This document shows positions 5,726 through 7,845 of a stretch of 7,845 nt of DNA, piece after piece. The position numbers were made by a program, and so were the translations under genes. The notes beneath the pieces are model-generated. The model saw only the letters and a program-made list of their open reading frames with translations. It searched no databases and was not told the origin of the DNA. How positions within the stretch are numbered: the first letter of the stretch is position 1; each line of letters opens with the position of its first letter. Origin of the DNA: JAGMES01 sp023128035 (GTDB taxonomy: Bacteria > Bacillota > Halanaerobiia > DY22613). The stretch covers positions 1-7,845 of the forward strand of contig DAOVRZ010000161.1 of assembly GCA_030627905.1 (NCBI GenBank), read 5' to 3'.

Positions 5726-7845
5726 ATGAAAAGAATAGCCAAAAGTTCTAATTTTAAAAGTTTGATCAATATATTTGAGCAAAGTGATTTAGCTTCAAAG
5801 GGTATCACTTTTATTTACAGTGAACATGAGGAGGCTTATGTATCATATGAAGAAATGTACAAAAAATCACTTATATATTTAAAAAATTTACAAAACAAAG
5901 GAATAAAGCCGGGTAATGAAATAATTTTTCAATTATCAGATAACCAGGATTTTATTTATAATTTATGGGCTTGTATTTTGGGGGGATTTATACCGGTTTT
6001 GACGTCTATAGGAACAACAGAAGAACAAAAGTTGAAGTTATTACAAGTTTGGAGTGTATTGGATAAACCGTACCTAATTACTTCTAAAAATATTACTGGG
6101 CAATATAATACTGTATTAAATAATACGATATTAATTGATGAATTTCTTGTGACTAAAGAAGAAGGAGTTATTTATAAATCTAAATCAAATGATATAGCAG
6201 CAATATTATTTTCATCTGGTTCAACTGGTGATCCTAAAGGAGTTGTTTTGACTCATGAAAACATATTAGCAGGTATAATGAGAATTGAAGAGGGATTTTC
6301 TGCTACTTGTGCTGATAAGTTCTTATCATGGTCACCTTTGACACATATTTTGGGGTTGTTGGGTTGGCATATAGCACCATTATTTCTTAATGCAGATCAA
6401 TATTTGATGCCAACCGATTTATTTATGAAAAAACCACTCTTGTGGTTAAAGAAAGCAGATGAACATAAGGCGACTTTCTTAGTTAGTGTAAAATTTGGTT
6501 TCAAACATGTTCTGGAACATTATAAATCTGAGTTATTAAAAAATCTTGAGCTATCACATATCCGTTTGATCTCAATTGGAGCGGAGCCAATATCTGCTGA
6601 TTTATGTCATGAATTTGCAATTACACTAGCTCATCATGGTCTAAAAGAAAATTCTATATTCCCAATTTATGGATTGACCGAGACAAGTTTATTTGCTACT
6701 TTACCACCTGTAGGAGAAGGAGTTGTTTCAGATAAGTTTGATCGTCAGTTAATGGCAATTGGTGATATTGTTAAAGAAATTGATAGAATTGAAGATGGCA
6801 TAGAACTCGTTGATGTAGGATATCCTTTGCAAAATTGTAGAGTATGTGACGAATTAAATAATGTAGTTGATGAAAAAGTAATTGGTTATGTTCAAATTAG
6901 TGGACCAAATGTTACCTCCGGATATTATAAGAATGACCTGGCAACTAGGACTGCATTTACAGATGATGGTTGGTTAATTACTGGTGATTTGGGTTTTATG
7001 CGGAAAGGACGATTGATTATTACTGGGCGAGTTAAAGATATAATCTTTGTCAATGGTCAAAATTATTATCCTTATGATATCGAACGGGTTGCTGGAGATG
7101 TAGAGGGAATAGAAGAGGTTAAAATTGCTGTATGCGGAGTGGCGGATGATAAAAAATATGAAGAGAAAATTTTGTGTTTTATTTTGTGGGAAAAAGAGCT
7201 TGATGATTTTGTAACATTAACTATGAACTTAAAACAGCATGTAAGTAAAAGTATGGGACTTCAGATAGCAGACGTACTTCCAGTTAAAAGTTTTCCGAAA
7301 ACAGCAAGTGGAAAGTTGCATAGATATAAATTAGGCGACTTATATGAGAATGGAGAGTTCGATTCTCTACTTGTTGAGCTTAATTTACGAATAAAAGAGA
7401 AGATGACACAAAAAGAAGTCGATCTTGCGAGTGATGAGATTGAAAAAAAACTTGTCATGCTCTATTCTGAGGTCTTAAGTATAGAGAGAGCAGGAATTTA
7501 TGATAATTTTATGGAATTGGGTGGAAACTCACTGAAAGCTGCGTCTTTAGTAGCTAAAATACATAAGAAATTTAACGTTGAACTGCAAACTAGAGAGATA
7601 TTAACTAGTCCTACTATTAAAGAAATAGCTGAACATATTAAACATGCTGAGAAAAGTAAATATGCCTCAATAGAAGTAGTGACTGAAAAAGAGTATTATC
7701 CTACCTCATCAGCTCAAAAGAGAATATTTGCAGTCAAACAGGTAGAGGGAGAACAAACCAGTTATAACCTACCTCATTTTTGGGTAATTGATGGTGAGCT
7801 AGAAATAAAATGTTTGACAAATGCCTTGCAAGAGATTGTGAATCG
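5726..7845 (+). CDS. NRPS initiation subunit, acyl-AMP ligase-PCP-C (3' end outside window)
   Basis: Open from the ATG at 5726 to the window edge (706 codons plus 2 nt) with no stop, so it is a 3'-truncated view of a larger gene. The order is acyl-AMP ligase (about residues 10-536), carrier domain (Ser602) and the start of a condensation domain (from about 657). The ligase is expected to adenylate a free carboxylic acid and load it on the adjacent carrier. The condensation domain then joins it to the first amino acid, as in lipopeptide synthetases with fused FAAL domains and in the first domain of PksJ/BaeJ of the bacillaene line. No secretion signal is seen; the enzyme is cytoplasmic. The N-terminal 20 residues do not look like a condensation domain or a COM acceptor, so this subunit begins a chain instead of receiving one from the gene upstream. 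Fatty acid versus another acid cannot be decided from sequence alone. Confidence 0.95.
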   Translation, partial: MKRIAKSSNFKSLINIFEQSDLASKGITFIYSEHEEAYVSYEEMYKKSLIYLKNLQNKGIKPGNEIIFQLSDNQDFIYNLWACILGGFIPVLTSIGTTEEQKLKLLQVWSVLDKPYLITSKNITGQYNTVLNNTILIDEFLVTKEEGVIYKSKSNDIAAILFSSGSTGDPKGVVLTHENILAGIMRIEEGFSATCADKFLSWSPLTHILGLLGWHIAPLFLNADQYLMPTDLFMKKPLLWLKKADEHKATFLVSVKFGFKHVLEHYKSELLKNLELSHIRLISIGAEPISADLCHEFAITLAHHGLKENSIFPIYGLTETSLFATLPPVGEGVVSDKFDRQLMAIGDIVKEIDRIEDGIELVDVGYPLQNCRVCDELNNVVDEKVIGYVQISGPNVTSGYYKNDLATRTAFTDDGWLITGDLGFMRKGRLIITGRVKDIIFVNGQNYYPYDIERVAGDVEGIEEVKIAVCGVADDKKYEEKILCFILWEKELDDFVTLTMNLKQHVSKSMGLQIADVLPVKSFPKTASGKLHRYKLGDLYENGEFDSLLVELNLRIKEKMTQKEVDLASDEIEKKLVMLYSEVLSIERAGIYDNFMELGGNSLKAASLVAKIHKKFNVELQTREILTSPTIKEIAEHIKHAEKSKYASIEVVTEKEYYPTSSAQKRIFAVKQVEGEQTSYNLPHFWVIDGELEIKCLTNALQEIVN
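5753..7333 (+). other. Acyl-AMP ligase domain (FAAL/PksJ-like starter)
   Basis: ATP loop SSGSTGDPKGVVLTHENI (163-180), then SWSPLTH (201-207), QYLMPTDLF (225-233), GAEPISADLCHEF (285-297), IYGLTETSLFAT (314-325), WLITGDLGF (416-424), TGRVKDIIFVNGQNYYP (433-449) and PKTASGKLHRYKL with Lys530. The QYLMP, GAEPIS and VNGQNYYP-type motifs separate this branch from amino acid-activating A domains; it has no YGPTE or amino acid code. At 207-211 it reads HILGL, where I expect HDMGL in this branch, so a usually conserved Asp seems replaced by Ile208. Confidence 0.88.
7427..7645 (+). other. Carrier protein domain of the starter module
   Basis: Motif YDNFMELGGNSLKAA with the phosphopantetheine serine Ser602 (codon at nt 7529-7531). 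It would hold the acyl starter made by the ligase in front of it. The LGGNSL variant differs from both carriers in the upstream gene. Confidence 0.94.
7694..7845 (+). other. Condensation domain, N-terminal fragment
   Basis: Begins with YYPTSSAQKRIFAV (657-670), the first core motif of condensation domains, and follows the same pattern as the condensation domain in the upstream gene (SSAQKRLFAL). Cut by the window edge before the HHxxxDG motif, so activity and subtype (acyl-accepting starter or LCL) cannot be judged. Confidence 0.88.

Noticed and set aside
5560..5751. 63-codon open frame bridging the two NRPS genes
   Set aside because: It overlaps the end of one gene and the start of the next in another frame, has no Shine-Dalgarno, and its sequence is mostly the hairpin read as codons.
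7261..7458. Minus-strand open frame of 65 codons
   Set aside because: Antisense to the ligase-PCP linker of the second gene; low-complexity Ser/Phe-rich, as expected of an antisense shadow.
1..7845. tRNA, rRNA or CRISPR array
   Set aside because: Almost all of the window is NRPS coding sequence; no regularly spaced repeats or cloverleaf-like stretch was seen in the 143-nt gap.

Overview
The window is an internal piece of a modular nonribosomal peptide synthetase (NRPS) locus. Everything recognisable is on the + strand. Sampled lines give roughly one third G+C. The codons are A/T-rich and the ribosome binding site between the two genes is a strong AAAGGAGGT. Together with gramicidin/tyrocidine-like domain motifs this points to a low-GC Firmicute (Bacillus, Paenibacillus or Clostridia type). 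I cannot name the species or the product.

Layout: (1) nt 3-5582 is the 3' part of a large NRPS gene whose 5' end lies upstream of the window. Visible domain order is A(partial)-PCP-C-A-PCP-E, ending in a short tail after the epimerization domain and with no thioesterase. The pocket residues still visible in the first A domain match the leucine code (F-L-G-N-V-V-K). The second A domain reads D-G-V-N-A-G-E-V-I-K, which I cannot assign. (2) nt 5583-5725 is a 143-nt intergenic stretch. It holds a GC-rich hairpin resembling the right-end palindrome of IS200/IS605-type elements, then the RBS of the next gene. (3) nt 5726-7845 is the 5' part of a second NRPS gene that runs off the window. It begins with an acyl-AMP ligase domain of the FAAL/PksJ loading type, then a PCP and the first 50 or so residues of a condensation domain. 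That is a starter module expected to load a carboxylic (probably fatty) acid rather than an amino acid.

How they work together (inference): the second gene looks like the chain-initiating subunit of a lipopeptide or other N-acylated peptide line. The first gene adds Leu and then an unidentified residue that is converted to the D form. Gene order is not the expected assembly order. A subunit ending in an epimerization domain should hand its chain to a protein starting with a condensation domain, yet the next gene starts a new chain. Either the locus is non-colinear or two assembly lines abut here.
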